Source: Fremontodendron californicum | Taxonomy: Eukaryota > Streptophyta > Magnoliopsida > Malvales > Malvaceae | DNA length: 64,000 nucleotides | Direction of reading: 5' to 3' | NCBI GenBank assembly: GCA_030761205.1 | Contig: JAULJL010000018.1 | Coordinates: forward strand, 11,490,501 to 11,554,500 | Shown here: in pieces, positions 1 to 12,460 of the stretch | Position numbering within the stretch: the stretch's first letter is position 1 | Layout: each line of letters opens with the position of its first letter | The notes under the pieces: generated by a model | What the model was told of the DNA's origin: nothing | The model's input: the letters and a program-made list of their open reading frames with translations, nothing else | Databases searched by the model: none | Program-made: the position numbers and the translations under genes

Positions 1-510
1 TTTTGAAAAAGTTGATTCGGAGAATTTCAAAATCAAGGATAAATTCCAATTTTTGCCGAGTCTGTCAGAAAATATGGAAAATTTTATGCTAGTAAATTAT
101 GGGTCATTTTCAAATAAAATATGAATTTTTAAGGGAATTATTTACAAACACTAATTTTAAAACCGACATTTTACCGAGACTCGAGATAACACATGACTAA
201 TAAGGTACCATTTTGTACGGGTGTTGTGGGGGTGCTAATCCTTCCCCGCACGTAACCAACTCCCGAACCCCCACTTGTTTTTCTCTGGTTCAAAACGCAG
301 ACTTCAAAATTGGTTTTAAAAAATGATTTAATTAATTTTAAAATATTTTTATAAAAATTCGGTTTTAATAGGTGGCTGATCACACATAGCCAAAAAAGAT
401 TGGTGGCGACTCTATTTCTTTTTTCGAGGCCGTTTTCATACCCTCGACCTTTTATTTCAATCAAGAGGAATTAAGTCGTCTTTTCCTCTACCTCTGTTTT
501 CCCCTCACTT
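1..510 (+). mobile_element. 3' end of a truncated Tat-type gypsy LTR
   Basis: This stretch aligns by eye with the last part of the long gypsy LTRs at 22975-23480 and 23523-23800. It shares the tract around CGAGACTYGAGATA, ACTAATAAGGTACC, TGGTGGCGACTC and AGAGGAATTAAGTCG in the same order. It lacks the expected terminus (GTTGCGACA): similarity stops near 485-510, where copia LTR sequence begins. The left part lies outside the window, so it could belong to a full element or a solo LTR. Small ORFs here are not genes. Confidence 0.75.
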
Positions 511-514
511 GAAC

Positions 515-2335
515 GGGTCCCCGGATCACGTATCGATAATATGTTTAGAGATTACCTACTTAAGATCTCGTAATCTTAAGTTGCAGATCCAATTAGCACG
601 GACTCAAATCTTTAAGATCTCCTGCGAGTTTCTCAAAGATCACAAGAAGCACAATTGTCCTTTCTCTAAAGCTAGTCCACACGAACAAGTGATGAATCCT
701 TTTCCAAGGTATAACGATTCACTTGTGCTAGAAAGTTGATCCTCAGATCACAATTAAAATATCTTTCACTCAGTGTTTATCACTCACTGTCGATATCACA
801 AAGAATCAATGATGATTCGGGAAGAATAAAAACAATAGACAGAGGTTGCGACAATAAGGAGGTGGCGACTAGACTCTTTTGCTATGAAAACCTATTTCTT
901 TCGAAACTAGCTTTCTACCTTAGCAAAATCAGAATGTTCAAGGTGTGATGATCATTCACTTAGTCGGCTAGGACTTGAATATATCATATATATATTCAAG
1001 TGTAAACCCTAACCCCTCACCCTAAGGGTGGCAGGCCACATATGTAGCTTATGCTACAAGTCTTTCATTAATCCACTTAAGGCTATGTCAAGATGGATTA
1101 ACAGGTCCAATATACTAACAATTAGTAATACTTGTAGCATATATCCTTGAACATCTCACTAGCATACTTACTTAGACTTGTCTTCATAAGACTAGTCGAT
1201 TCTTCTTGTTTCATTAAGTCATCATCTTTAGATTTCACAAATCTCAATTATGTCTTAATTAAACTTAATTGAACACTTCAATCAAGTCCTCAAAGTAGAT
1301 CTTTTATTCCATTAAGTTTTACCTCAATAGAATACCATGTTTTATCCATGCATTACTATTGTTATGTGTGTGACCCTTTAGGTTCCCAATATGTTGGCAA
1401 TGAACATAAATTAATATAATTAACTTATTTTCATAGATCAAGAGTGGGATCTAGCAACCCATCATGATCACCCGAATATTGCAAAGTGGATGTGACCTTT
1501 TATAGACCTTTCAATAACCAGCCTATCAGTGTAATACGGTCCTTTCACCAAATATTCTGGAAAGCCTATGAGCATGGTGCAGTGTCTGCTCATGTTCAAT
1601 ATATTAGTTCTTGCAGCTTATGGTTAACCTTATGAATTTAGAGAAACAATTTCACCTAAATCCATCGTGCTTTGGCCAAAGACTTCATTTAGTTAACCCA
1701 AGCCAATAACATATGAGATATGTCTCCTATGTCACTTGGAGTGGTGAATCCTCTCTGGATCACTCATCCATCTTCGTATGGTTCATGTCATACCCCAAAC
1801 CACCCTAGCATAAACATCCTTTATCGGGACCCATTCGTGATGGAATCAAAGTATTACACTCCCCATACAAGATGACCTGGTATCTCATGTCTGAGGACTA
1901 ATTTACACGACTGGCACGTGAGAACATTTGCATAGACACTTGAGTGACAATACCAAATGGAGTTCTCTCACGGGCCATGTTCAGTGAACTTGTTCAACAG
2001 ACAAGCACCTACATGTTATCCCAAGTATCCTTTATACTTCAACCTATGAGATCGATTGCTTACTTTATAAGTAAGAAGGCTTAACATGTATAATGACCAG
2101 GAACAATTTGAGGAACAAGCCTTTGATGCATAAGGATCTCACAATTATAACTCTTTATAATTCCTTTGCAAGGCCATTATGTTCGATGAGCTTCATCCTA
2201 TTAGTACTTAATAACTCTTTTATTTTAGTACTAACATGAAGGAAAACCTTGTATCACTATAGAATAGTGATGGGTTTGCATTATTAACTGCATATCCCAT
2301 ATCCAATTTGATTGGCTCTATGGCATATAACAACA
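515..2335 (-). mobile_element. 3' LTR (left copy) of gag-only copia element 1
   Basis: This is the left LTR of a minus-strand copia element. Read on the plus strand it matches the right LTR from about 6279 onward and ends ATAACAACA at 2335, the inverse of a TGTTGTTATATG start. A polypurine tract follows at 2336-2347 (minus strand AAGTGGGAGAT). The outer ~140 bp present in the right LTR (TGGGAAATCC start) are missing or rearranged at the junction with the gypsy fragment. Compared with the right LTR it lacks about 230 bp near 1130. No target duplication can be tested on this side. Confidence 0.85.
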
Positions 2336-5300
2336 ATCTCCCACTTGCACTCGAGACAATGTTATTGCTTAAGTGCCACTAGTGAGAATATGCTTGATCA
2401 TATTCATGATAATCATATTATCATAGTTATTAAATTATTCAGATCACAACGAGACATAGATTCCAATCATATGGCACAGTTGTTACTTTAACAACTATTG
2501 GAATCTATTTATTAGCTTGTAGCTAATGATCCAAATGTAACTCTTTTTGTAAGCCAAAACAAAAGAGTTTGTTTTATAACCTTTAGTGTATAAACATGTA
2601 ATCCTCTCTAGTTTGGAACATTTCCAAATAATTGCATTTATCACATAACGACAATTTTATCATTAAGTTCAATTATGATTTTTAACTTGTAAAGAGCCAT
2701 TAATAGCTCCCACTAAATCCTACATGTGTAGAAGTTAAGCGAATCAATTCAAAACTATTTTGAATTCCAAATTATTAAGCCGATTAGTATTATTAATATT
2801 ATGCAAGTTGTATAAAAAGAACGAAAGACCATGATATAGAACAATTCTATAATTGATTTATTTAACGAGGAATTAAATAAGCATGACATCCATATGCCAG
2901 CAAAACAATATGTTCAATAGCATAAATAAACATCCTCAAAATCGGCTTACAATGCCAAAACATAAGCATCAAATATTTAGAAATAAATCGTAAATGTTTC
3001 ACAAATATTAAATAAGAAGGCAAGCTTTGATCCAACATCAAACAAGGTTGCCTTCTTCGCGATCCATCTTCACTGCTCATTTCCTTTGGTCCCTACAATA
3101 TGTCATACATATTTAGTACCAAATATAAGGTATCATATACCAAGAGAAGTGAATTAATTTCAAATTATACCTGAAGTTGAAACACCTTTCAGCTTCTTTC
3201 CCTTGACTGATTCAAGGTACTCCTTGTAGTTGCGCCTCCAATGACCAGTCTTTCCACAGTGATGGCATGTTCCCTTGTCATTGTCTTTATCTATCTTCAC
3301 ACCATCATCAGACTTCGAACTATTCGAAGCAGGAGGTACATCTCATGTAGACTTCATCTTCTTCTTGTTTTTAGGCTTAGAAGAAGAAATTAAAATAGAA
3401 GATGACTTTTCCTTGTTGATGGTCTGCTCAGCCTCAGTGATCATTTTCAACAGCCCAGCAAGGGTGATATATCCTATGTTCTTTAGCACATGAGGCCTCA
3501 CAGGGCTACCTTCTGACTTTTTTGTTTAGAACAATTATTTCAAAATGTCGAACCTCTCAGTGCGATTTTCCTTAGCGAACAGTTCTCTAAGGTTTAGGAC
3601 AATATCCTGAGCATTCATAGCCTCATGCTGCTTTTGAAGATCGGGAGACATACTAGCCAACATCACACATGTGGCTTGAATGAGATCATCTTTATGAACT
3701 CTAGAGGCAACACTTTTTTCCTCAGTTGCCTCAGCAGCGAGCTCTTCTGAAATGGGCTCATCCAAAATATAAGCCTTCTTTTCCTGTTTCAAGACAATCT
3801 TGATATTTCGAAACCAGTCACTGAAGTTCGGCCCAACCAATTTTTTAGCATCAAGTATGCTTCTCAGTGACAGATTGCTAGTCATCGTTTATGTCCTATA
3901 TGAACCAATGCATTTTATTATTTAATAGAAGCATGTAGTAATCATTAAATTCAGGTTTTATTACTCTAATGATTATTCTCATTATTTTATCAAACTAACA
4001 GCCCTCATCTACTATTTTGAGAAATTTAACTCTTAAACTTCTTAATGATCTAGGACCTCTTTCATCCCAATCATGATCTCGATCGTCACAGTGACCATGA
4101 TGAAACTAATTGAGTAGGTAACTTAGCTTACCGTTGCATCTCTATGCAACTCCTAGATCAGTTAGGAGACAATTCTTTGCCTAAATGCATCATATGCATT
4201 TCGCCTAACCATTGCCTCTAAATGTTATGCGATCGAGTTTGACGCATCCGGATAACATAACTTTTAGTTGAGTAAAACCCACTTTCTTTAACTCGAACAT
4301 GTTCGTACAAAAGTTTGACATGTGATCATCACACTAAGCCTCCAATTGGAAGAACTCAGGTTATCTTGTTAAGATGGTTGAAGGTAAAATATCATGCGAA
4401 GCACGAACTCAATAAATTAATGAGAGATTTATTTAATTATTAGGTCCCATTGCTTTGCTTGGTTGATTGACATGCAGAGCATTTATTTCAATATATATCA
4501 AATATATAAACTTCAAAAAATAAATCTATCTCATGCACTCTACTAGGATGATTATGGACATTATTCTATTCTACTTTCCTTGAGCCATTAGGAAACTAGT
4601 TGGTCAAATTCCTAGGTGATACCATACATAGGCTTTATAAGTCTTGATGGTGATCTCCTTGGTCATTCCTTCTTGGCACCAAATCTCCTTATATTCTTGG
4701 AATTACATAAATTCAAATCCTATCCTAAATCTATAAAAATATAACAATTACGTTTTGATAGAAATCCTGAGTTACATTCGAGGGGAGTTAGATGGGAAGA
4801 GAATTTACAACCTAGAATTTGAAAAGAGAAGGCAGGGTACGCATACCCTATTTATAAAATACCAATAAGAAATAATTTAACCATACATGCCCTAGTCATA
4901 CTAAGGTCTAGTCCATAATCATCCTCATGTATACATAACCATATTATAAGCATGAAATATAAATGCATAGCCAATATCACTTGGTGATCTTGTGTATCAT
5001 TTGCATAAATGTCACCAACTCGTTTGAGATAATTTATCCAATTATTTTAACAATCTCGGTCCTTTAATTAAAACACTTTAAATTAAATTCCTAACTTTTA
5101 AGAACATTGTCTTAAAATCGGACATTACCTAACTTTTAGGTAGTTTGTCTTAAACCAAATTTTAAAAAAATTAAAACCTATCCTAACTCTTAAGAACTTC
5201 AATCTCATTAGGTAACAATTACCTAATCATACTAAAACCCTTTCCTAACATTTAGGAATCACATTCCCACTAGGAAATTATTTCCATCTTGGAGTAGGAC

Positions 5301-6132
5301 TCTAACACTTAGTGTCCTAGGCGTAGGCAACCTCTTTGTCCATTGTATAGCTATTGCCCGCCTGTGATTAGGCTACTGTATGTCACTTTCGGTGGATGCT
5401 GGATGCCCCAAAGTGGGCAGCTGGTCACCTCTTATGGCAGCAAGCAAATCGGCAACAGTTGCCTCCTTGGTTCCATGGTTTGGGTGGTGCAGGTGCAGCA
5501 ACGGTTGCTTCTCATTCTAGCCATGTTCCATGCCCGAATCAGCTATAAAAAATGAATCATATTCACCTTAGATGCTGTCCAAAATTTCCAGCAAGCTTGT
5601 TGAACGTTTCCACACTCATGCTCGATTTTTTAAAGCATGCAAAAACCAATAAAACAACTCAAAAAATTTCAGCATTGTAATAACATCATTTTAGGCCCGA
5701 AAATGATTTTGTTGAAACCATTTTAAAACAAATCATTTTAGAAACATCAATGACAGTATAAAATATAAAATTTTCAGATTTGAAATATCTAAAAAATCAG
5801 TTTTTAACAGCCCCAAATCAGCCCCCAAAACCGGACTCAAAACAACATTTTTAGGAGTCAAAACTAGTCGGATTTACTAAGACAGGCAATGGCTTTAATC
5901 CGGGTTGAATAAAACAATTTTAATTCAATTTTTAAACTATTTTAAACATGACTAAATTCAATTTACAGCCGCTGTCCAGATTTTCCAGATTTAACGAAAA
6001 CAATTTTTTCAAGAAATCTAATGAACCAAAATCACCAAAATCAACACACAAAACATACAATATGTTAACCACCAAGAATTGACATGCGCAAAACTCATGT
6101 AATAGACAGATCCATGGCTCTGATACCATTCT
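2336..6132 (-). mobile_element. internal region of non-autonomous copia element 1
   Basis: The internal region is about 3.8 kb and runs on the minus strand. The primer-binding site is TGGTATCAGAGC on the minus strand (plus 6117-6128), complementary to the 3' end of initiator Met-tRNA and 4 nt from the LTR end at 6133. Gag-like coding sequence lies at 3140-3885. No protease, integrase, RT or RNase H could be found, and 2340-3130 is non-coding apart from chance ORFs. About 2.2 kb (3890-6115) separates the PBS from gag, unusually long for copia. This suggests a non-autonomous derivative; the LTRs together are much longer than its coding sequence. Confidence 0.8.
3140..3885 (-). pseudogene. copia gag polyprotein fragment (UBN2-type gag, zinc knuckle)
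   Basis: On the minus strand from ATG at 3885 an open frame of 116 codons begins MTSNLSLRSILDAKKL and has the layout of plant copia gag (UBN2/retrotran_gag type), including NFSDWFRNIKIVLKQEK. After a frame break near 3535, coding similarity continues with a lysine-rich stretch and a CCHC zinc knuckle, CHHCGKTGHWRRNY, at about 3215-3262. The last cysteine of CX2CX4HX4C is replaced by tyrosine, and a TGA stop interrupts the frame near 3345. The sequence stops resembling a polyprotein just where protease should begin (about 3170), so pol was lost there. Gag normally packages element RNA; this copy cannot make a complete one. Confidence 0.8.
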
Positions 6133-6841
6133 TGGGAAATCCGTGCTTATGCTTAAACATAAATATCAGAATATAGCAGCGGAAGATAAACAAAGAAGCA
6201 CCCGGATACCACATGATCTATGGATTGTGATTAACATAGGTTTAATGGCTAATAAAAAAACATTTAAATCAACCATATGTTTAGAGATTACCTACTTAAG
6301 ATCTCGTAATCTTAAGTTGCAGAACCAATCAGCACGGACTCAAATCTTTAAGATCTCCTGCGAGTTCCTCAAAGATCACGAGAAACACAATTGTCCTTCC
6401 TCTAAAGCTAGTCCATAAAAACAGGTGATGGATCCTTCTCCAAGGTATGACGATTCACTTGTGCTAACAAGTTGATCCTCATATCACAATCAAAAGATTT
6501 ATCACTCAGTGTTTATCACTCACTACCGATATCACAAAAAATCAATGATGATTCGGCAAGAACAAAAATAAAAGACAGAGGTTGCGGCAACAAGGAGAGA
6601 AGCCACAGAGAGGTGGCGGCTAGACTCTTTTGCTATGACAACCTATTTCTTTCGAAACCAGCTTTCTAGCTTAGCAAAATCAAAATGTTCAAGGTTTGAT
6701 GATCATTCACTTAGTCAGTTAGGACTTGAATATATCATATATATTCAAGTGTAAACCCTAACCCCTATTCCTAAGAGTGGTTGGCTACACATGTAGCTTT
6801 GCTACAAGTCTTTCATTAATCCACTTAAGGTTGTCAAGATG
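6133..6841 (-). mobile_element. 5' LTR of copia element 1, first part
   Basis: On the plus strand the LTR begins TGGGAAATCCG at 6133, next to the PBS, and matches the left LTR from 6279. It is interrupted after AGATG (6837-6841) by the gypsy element that starts TGTAGACACC at 6842. The rest of this LTR resumes at 23883. Without the insert it would be about 2.19 kb. Confidence 0.88.
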
Positions 6842-8832
6842 TGTAGACACCTAATTTTATCCGGACCACTAAAACAAGTATGTTTTCTTCCTAAATTGAT
6901 GTTTCAGAATGTAAAAAGACTTTTTTTATCCTGCAGGTGGTACTCCGAGACTTAGTCTAAGGAGGCAAGCATAACAAGTCAAACTTGAAAAAGTCAACCC
7001 CAAGAAGTCAATCCTGAAAAGTCAACTACTAAAAAAGTCAAACCACTTTCAAAATCAAGATTTGAAGTTCAATTGAAAAATGGCAAAAGAATTTTGATAA
7101 TCCGAGGTCTACATTGAAAGATATGGAGTTCGAAAGTTGGGTTACGGAGATTCAGTAGAAAGAAAACCCTAGCTCGGGAATTTTGGGAAAAAGTGCTTAA
7201 ACGATCAAATTGGTCAAAATTGAAGGTTCCAACTGAAAAATAAGCACTGACTATGGGTAATGGAGAAGGTACTTGGAATAAAAACTAAAAGAAAAGTCAA
7301 TCCGGAAGAAAATCGAGAATTATGGTTTTTGGTGGATTTCGGTGAAATTTGGACGAATTACAGAAAGGGCCCGATTCGATAAGACTAAAGCCCCTAATGG
7401 ATGAGGAGTGAGTAAACAATGATAGCCCAAGGCTCAGTTTGAAGAAAATCTTAAAACCGGACTTGTTTTGAGCAAAACCGGGTTTCGGAGACAAAAGGGC
7501 AAAATTGGAAAATTTGGGAAAAATAGCAAAATGAACTCCAAAAATTCTGAAAATTTGCAGATCTCATTCTTAAATCATTTCGAATAGATTGGCAAAAGAA
7601 ATCCAGATTTGGAGTTCGTTTGCAACATGGCCAAATCCCGGGTCCCATATGCAGAAATTAAAGAAGGTAAATCCCGAAAAAATAGCAAATGAACTCCAAA
7701 AATTCTGAAACTTTACAGATCTCATTCTTAAATTATTTGGAAGATATTGGCAAAATTAAATCAGGATTCGGAGTTCGTTTGCAAAATGGCCAAATCCCAA
7801 GCCCACTATGCAGTAATTCGAGCAGATAAATCCCGAAAAAAAAATACCAAATGAGTTCCACAAATTATGAAAACTTCTAGATCATAATTTTAAATTATTT
7901 GAAAGAGATTGGTGAATAAAAATCTGAATTTGGAGCTCGTTTAAAAAATGATAAAGTTTGGGAGCACAAAAGGGTAATTTTGGAAGAAAAAATCTAAATA
8001 AATAGCAAATGGGCTCGAAAAATTTTGAAAACCTCCAGAATTCAATTTTTTTTTATTTATTTTGGAAGTATTGAGAAAAGAAAATTTGAATTTGGAGTTC
8101 GTTTGCTATTTATTTATGTTCGTGAGGCAAAAAGGTCATTTTACCCAATAAATCGAAAAGGGCTTTTCTTGCCTTTTAAAAAAAAATGAAGCATGGGCTG
8201 GTAGATGAGGGGTCAGCCGGCCAAGGCCCAATGGTGGGCAGATATTTTTTGATTTTTAATCAAAAGGCCAACAATGAAGAGGAAGGTAGTTATTTTTTGA
8301 TCAAGCCTTTATAATTGAGCCACATGGACCAATGTATGAAGAGGGAGAATGTCAACATAATGGCTTAAGATTCTTGAACAGATGTAATTGTGGATAGCTG
8401 ATTGCCTAATCTAAGGGTGATAATTTCACATTTTAGGCATCTTGGATCAATAGCCTTTGGATCAAAATTGGTTGGAAAAAATGACAACATCCTAGCATTT
8501 AGAAGGCCATTCGGCCACTACAAGGGGAAGGGGGTCTCTCTTTCATTGGGAGCTATTCACTCTCTTGTTTGGCTGATTTTCTCTCCATTTTTGAAAGTCA
8601 AAAAGAAAAGTTTAGAAAAGAAAAAAAAGTTAGAAGAGAAAAAGCTTGCAATATAGCTTCTAGAGGTTGCTTTAAGCACCATACTCTTAAACTTTCCTTG
8701 ATTTTCCATTCTTGATTTGCTGTTTTCATTTGATATTTGTTGAGTTTCTTTTGATTTTGATTTTAAAATAAGTGTTTTTAAGCTTTGTTTTCAAGTTCTT
8801 CCTTCATGCTTTCTTGAAAAACTATGGAAAAC
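6842..8832 (+). mobile_element. 5' LTR remnant of the Tat element
   Basis: This matches the first ~1.97 kb of the LTR starting at 14340. Colinearity ends after AACTATGGAAAA at about 8832, where the 3' LTR continues with a T-rich stretch but this copy continues with gag-region coding sequence. About 2.8 kb of LTR, the PBS and the 5' leader are therefore deleted. It is closer to the 14340 LTR than to the 18740 LTR (for example GGTAGATRAGGGG versus GGAAGAAGAGGGG), as expected for the two LTRs of one element. Confidence 0.85.
7505..8140 (+). repeat. tandem ~160-bp subrepeats inside the Tat LTR (copy 1)
   Basis: About four degenerate units follow one another. Each contains versions of AAATGAACTCCAAAAATTCT, CAGATCTCATTCTTAAAT, a GAGATTGGCAAAA block, GGAGTTCGTTTGCAAAATGG and CCAAATCCCGGG. 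The array recurs at matching positions in the other two long LTRs. It explains the short ORFs on both strands here, which are not genes. Confidence 0.8.
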
Positions 8833-10450
8833 GTGTGGGTCGAAATGGTAAAAGCGAGAATGGTGAAGGATGGTGACAGTTTGAAAATGGTTGCAAACAG
8901 GGTGGAGGACTGGTGCCCGTTCCATGGATGTAAAGGTCATATCATACAGCATACGGGGACTTTATGGATAAAGTCCAAAAGATGATGGATGAGGGGGAAG
9001 CCCAGTTTTATGAAGAAATAGAGGATGAAGTAGAGGTTATTGAGAATGTGGCTGGCTATGGAATAGGAAGACCTTTGATCATCTATTAAGATGAACCAGA
9101 GAAGACTACTCCGATTGCTGAGAAAATTGCGCCTAAGCTAATCATAGATTTGCCTTCTTCCTTTTCATACAAGGAAAACAAAACTGCACCATGGAAATAT
9201 GACTGTAGCATGGTTATGCCCGGGTCTTCAAGTCAGCAAGAGATTACAGGTGTGGAGCACTTAACACGAAGTGAAAGGTGTTCTGCCCCTGAGGTTGTTG
9301 AACAGGGATCAATAAGAAAGAATGGAGGAATGGACAAAGGGAAGAAAGCAGCTGAACCAATCCATATTGAGATGGTTTTGTCAAAAGAAGCAGAGAGGGG
9401 ATCAGCCCCAATAAACAGGATAAAAGAGCCAATGAACGATAAGGAGGCCTGCGAGTTTTTAAAGTTCATAAAACATAGTGAGTACAGTGTGGTTGAGCAA
9501 TTGCAGCGTCAGCCAGCAAGAATCTCCATCTTATCTTTGCTATTAAACTCGGAGCCACACATAAGTGCCTTGTTGAGAGTATTGAATCAAGCATATGTGG
9601 CTAACAATATATCAGTAGAAAAATTAGACAGGCTGGTGGGAAACATTACGGCAGACGATCATATATATTTCAATTATGATGAAATACCACCCAATGGTAT
9701 TGGGTCCACAAAGGCTCTTCACATAACAACCACCTGCAAGGGGCATATACTACCAAGGGTGCTTCTGGATAATGGTTCTTCATTAAATGTAATGCCCCTG
9801 GCAACCCTGTTTAAGTTGCCAATTGATATTTCTTATATGCTGCCGAGTTGCATAGTTGTCAGGGCTTTCGATGGTACCAAGAGAGAGGTAATGGGAACTA
9901 TTGAGGTTCCTCTAGAGATAGGCCCATGCACCTATACGGTGAACATTCAGATCATGGATATTAGTCCGTCCTATAATTGCTTGTTGGGAAAGTTGTGGAT
10001 ACATTTAGCAAGGGCTATACCCTCGTCTCTCCACTAAAAGCTGAAATTTGTGATGGAGGGCCGTTTGGTCACTGTATCAGGAGAAGAAGACATAATAGCC
10101 TCTGCATCTACTGAACCTTCTTATGTTTAACCCAATGAAGATGCCGTAGAATGTTCTTTTCAGTCTTTGGAATTCGTAAATGCAGTTTTTGTCACTGAAG
10201 GACGAAAAATTCCAAAACCAAGGTTGTCCAAGAACACAAGGCTGGGAGTAAGAACCACAGTGGGAAAGGGCTGCAGGGCTGGAAAAGGTCTTGGAAAATA
10301 TCTTCAAGGGATGGCCCGAGCAATGGAAGTAGTGGGAAAGAAAGATAGGTTTGGCTTAGGGTATCTTTCGAAGGCCCATGAAAAGACGAAACAAGTTGAA
10401 AGGAACCGACAAAAAAAGATGGCCCATTTCGCGGGTATGGATATGGAATA
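8833..10450 (+). pseudogene. Tat gag tail, protease and G-patch-like region
   Basis: Coding similarity begins with a gag zinc-binding remnant (DWCPFHGCKGHIIQ, about 8909-8952), then a broken frame to 9150. The longest open frame, 9150-10037 (295 codons), holds the retropepsin-like protease: DNGSSLNVMP, with the D-(T/N)-G-S active-site form, at about 9769-9798. NCLLGKLWIH follows near 9975-10004, the protease end typical of Tat elements. After a stop at 10035 the frame continues with a glycine-rich GKGLGKYLQGMA...GLGYL stretch near 10278-10345, resembling the G-patch often found after protease in this lineage. Stops at about 9087, 10035 and 10449 make it a pseudogene. Protease would cleave the element polyprotein. 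Confidence 0.82.
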
Positions 10451-11095
10451 GAAACCCATGACTTTCCCACCAATCCTTCACAACTTCTGCTATGCTGGTT
10501 TTCTATTCGGAGAAAAGAATTCAAAGGATGTACTCATAATGATCGAGCAAGCTTTTGAAAAATTCCATGTGAATAAGGGTGGACAGATTTAGGATATGGT
10601 GATTTGCATGACTGGGAAAGAAGGGATGGAAAGTGACAATGCGAACTGGATGGTGCGACCTTGTCCACCAGGATATAGACTGACCAATTGGAGTGCGACT
10701 GAGTTGCCCATAGTTTTTAAGTCTATTGCAAAGTAATACTTTAAAAAACAATCTTAATTATCTTTACCCAGAGATATTAAGAGTTTTTTTTTCCTGTAAT
10801 GGGCTTTTTGTTTAAACATTTTCATCCAATAAATAACAAGCACAATGCATTTTATTCATATTGATGTGTCCATATTCTTTCATTTTTGCTATTTATTTTG
10901 TTTTCATTATACATATTTTCCTATATTGTTTCTTCTTCACCTATTTACAGGTGTACGGATGCGGAATATGAGGATCTTCCTGTCAGTATTTCTGAAATTA
11001 ATTTTGAAAGACCCATTTGCACGAGTGATTTTGAGGCTAACGAAGATACTGAAGATTATGGTCTACCTTTGGATCTATTAAGGAAAATAGAATAA
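10451..11095 (+). pseudogene. degenerate linker between protease and RT of the Tat element
   Basis: Frames are short and broken. About 10740-10950 is AT-rich and non-coding. Coding character returns with YEDLPVSISEINFERPI near 10970-11020, the acidic linker seen upstream of Tat RT. ORFs on the opposite strand are shadows. Confidence 0.6.
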
Positions 11096-11990
11096 GATGA
11101 GAAACAAGTACTTCCTCATAAGGAATTATTGGAAATGATAAATCTGGGAAATGGTGAAGAGATAAAGGAAGTCAAAATCGGGACTTCATTGTCATCATCA
11201 ATAAAGGGTGAATTGATAGCCTTGCTCCAAGAATATGTGGATGTATTTGCCTGGTCTTACCAAGACATGCCAAGGTTAGATCGAGATATTGTGGTTCATA
11301 AGCTTCTTTTAAGGCCATAATGCAAGCCAATTCAGCAAAAGTTGAGAAGAATGAGACCGGACATGCTGTTAAAGATAGAAGAGGAGGTGAAGAAGCAATT
11401 TGATGCTGGATTCTTAGAGGTGCAAAATATCCAGAATGGGTGGCAAATATTGTTCCAGTACCAAAGAAGGATGGCAAGGTGCGGATGTGCGTTGATTACC
11501 GAGATTTGAATAAGGCCAGCCCTAAAGATAATTTCCCTTTGCCCCATATCGATACTCTAGTGGATAATACGATGAAAAGTTCTATTTTTTCTTTCATGGA
11601 CGAATTCTCAGGATACAATCAGATTAAGATGGCACTGGAAGACATGGAGAAAACCACATTTGTTACAATGTGGGGAACCTTCTGCTACAAGGTAATGCCA
11701 TTTGGGTTGAAGAATGCTGGGGCAACATAACAGAGAGCCATGGTGACCTTGTTTCATGATATGATGCATAAGGGAATTGAGGTCTATGTTGATGATATGA
11801 TTGCAAAGTCACAAGGAGAAAAGGAGCATATTGCAAATCTTAAGAAGCTCTTCGAACGACTAAGAAAGTTTCGACTCAAGCTAAATCCGACCAAATGCAC
11901 TTTTGGAGTCACATTGGGAAAATTGGTGGGTTTTGTCGTCAGCAAAAGGGGAATTGAGATTGACTAGAATAAAGTGAAGGCTATTCAGTA
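11096..11990 (+). pseudogene. gypsy reverse transcriptase (Tat)
   Basis: RT motifs in order: FAWSYQDMPRL upstream at ~11250-11282; VPVPKKDGKVRMCVDYRDLNKA at ~11449-11515; a conserved FSFMDEFSGYNQIKM at ~11588-11632; FVTMWGTFCYKVMPFGLKNA at ~11659-11718; and the catalytic YVDDMI at ~11767-11784. The thumb begins HIANLKKLFERLRKF. RT would copy element RNA into cDNA. Breaks: TAA at 11318 just before the RT core, a frameshift near 11425, TAA at 11728 and TAG at 11965. Immediately after KVKAIQ the sequence jumps into the RNase H region at about 11990, so the RT-RNase H connection is missing. Confidence 0.9.
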
Positions 11991-12460
11991 TTAATGCCAC
12001 CTGTTCCGAATAAACCAATGATACTGTATTTATCAGTATTTGAGAGATCCATGGGTTGTGTTTTGGGGCAGCTTGATGAGATTGGAAAGAAAGAACAGGC
12101 AGTTTACTATCTTAGCAAGAAGTTCACAGATTATGAGCTGAAATATTCGTCGGTAGAAAAGCTGTGTTGTGCCTTGGCTTGGACTGCTCGAAGACCCAGG
12201 CAGTACATGTTGTACCACACCACATGGTTGATTGCTAAGCTAGATCCAATCAAGTACATGTTGGAAGCACCTTCTTTATCAGGGAGAACAGTAAGATGGC
12301 AGGTTTTATTGTCAGAGTACGACATTGTATATGTAAGTCAAAAAGCTATCAAGGGCAGTGCAGTGGCTGAATTTTTAGCAAGTAGGGCAGTGGAAGATTA
12401 TGAGCCGTTGAACTTTGACTTCCCGGATGAAGATATGATGTATGTTTCGCAAGCAGATGA
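11991..12460 (+). pseudogene. gypsy RNase H (first RNase H)
   Basis: The first part of the 218-codon frame 11994-12650 is the ordinary gypsy RNase H: PMILYLSVFERSMGCVLGQ at about 12021-12077, YYLSKKFTDYELKYSSVEKLC, then KLDPIKYMLEAPSLSGR and WQVLLSEYDI. The usual catalytic aspartate in the first strand (normally S or A next to it) is not evident; the local sequence is YLSVFER. The domain follows RT directly after an internal deletion. It would degrade the RNA of RNA:DNA hybrids. Confidence 0.85.

Noticed and set aside
7297..8656. Several short ORFs in the Tat 5' LTR
   Set aside because: The same peptides recur in the other LTRs and in tandem subrepeats, on both strands; no domain content.
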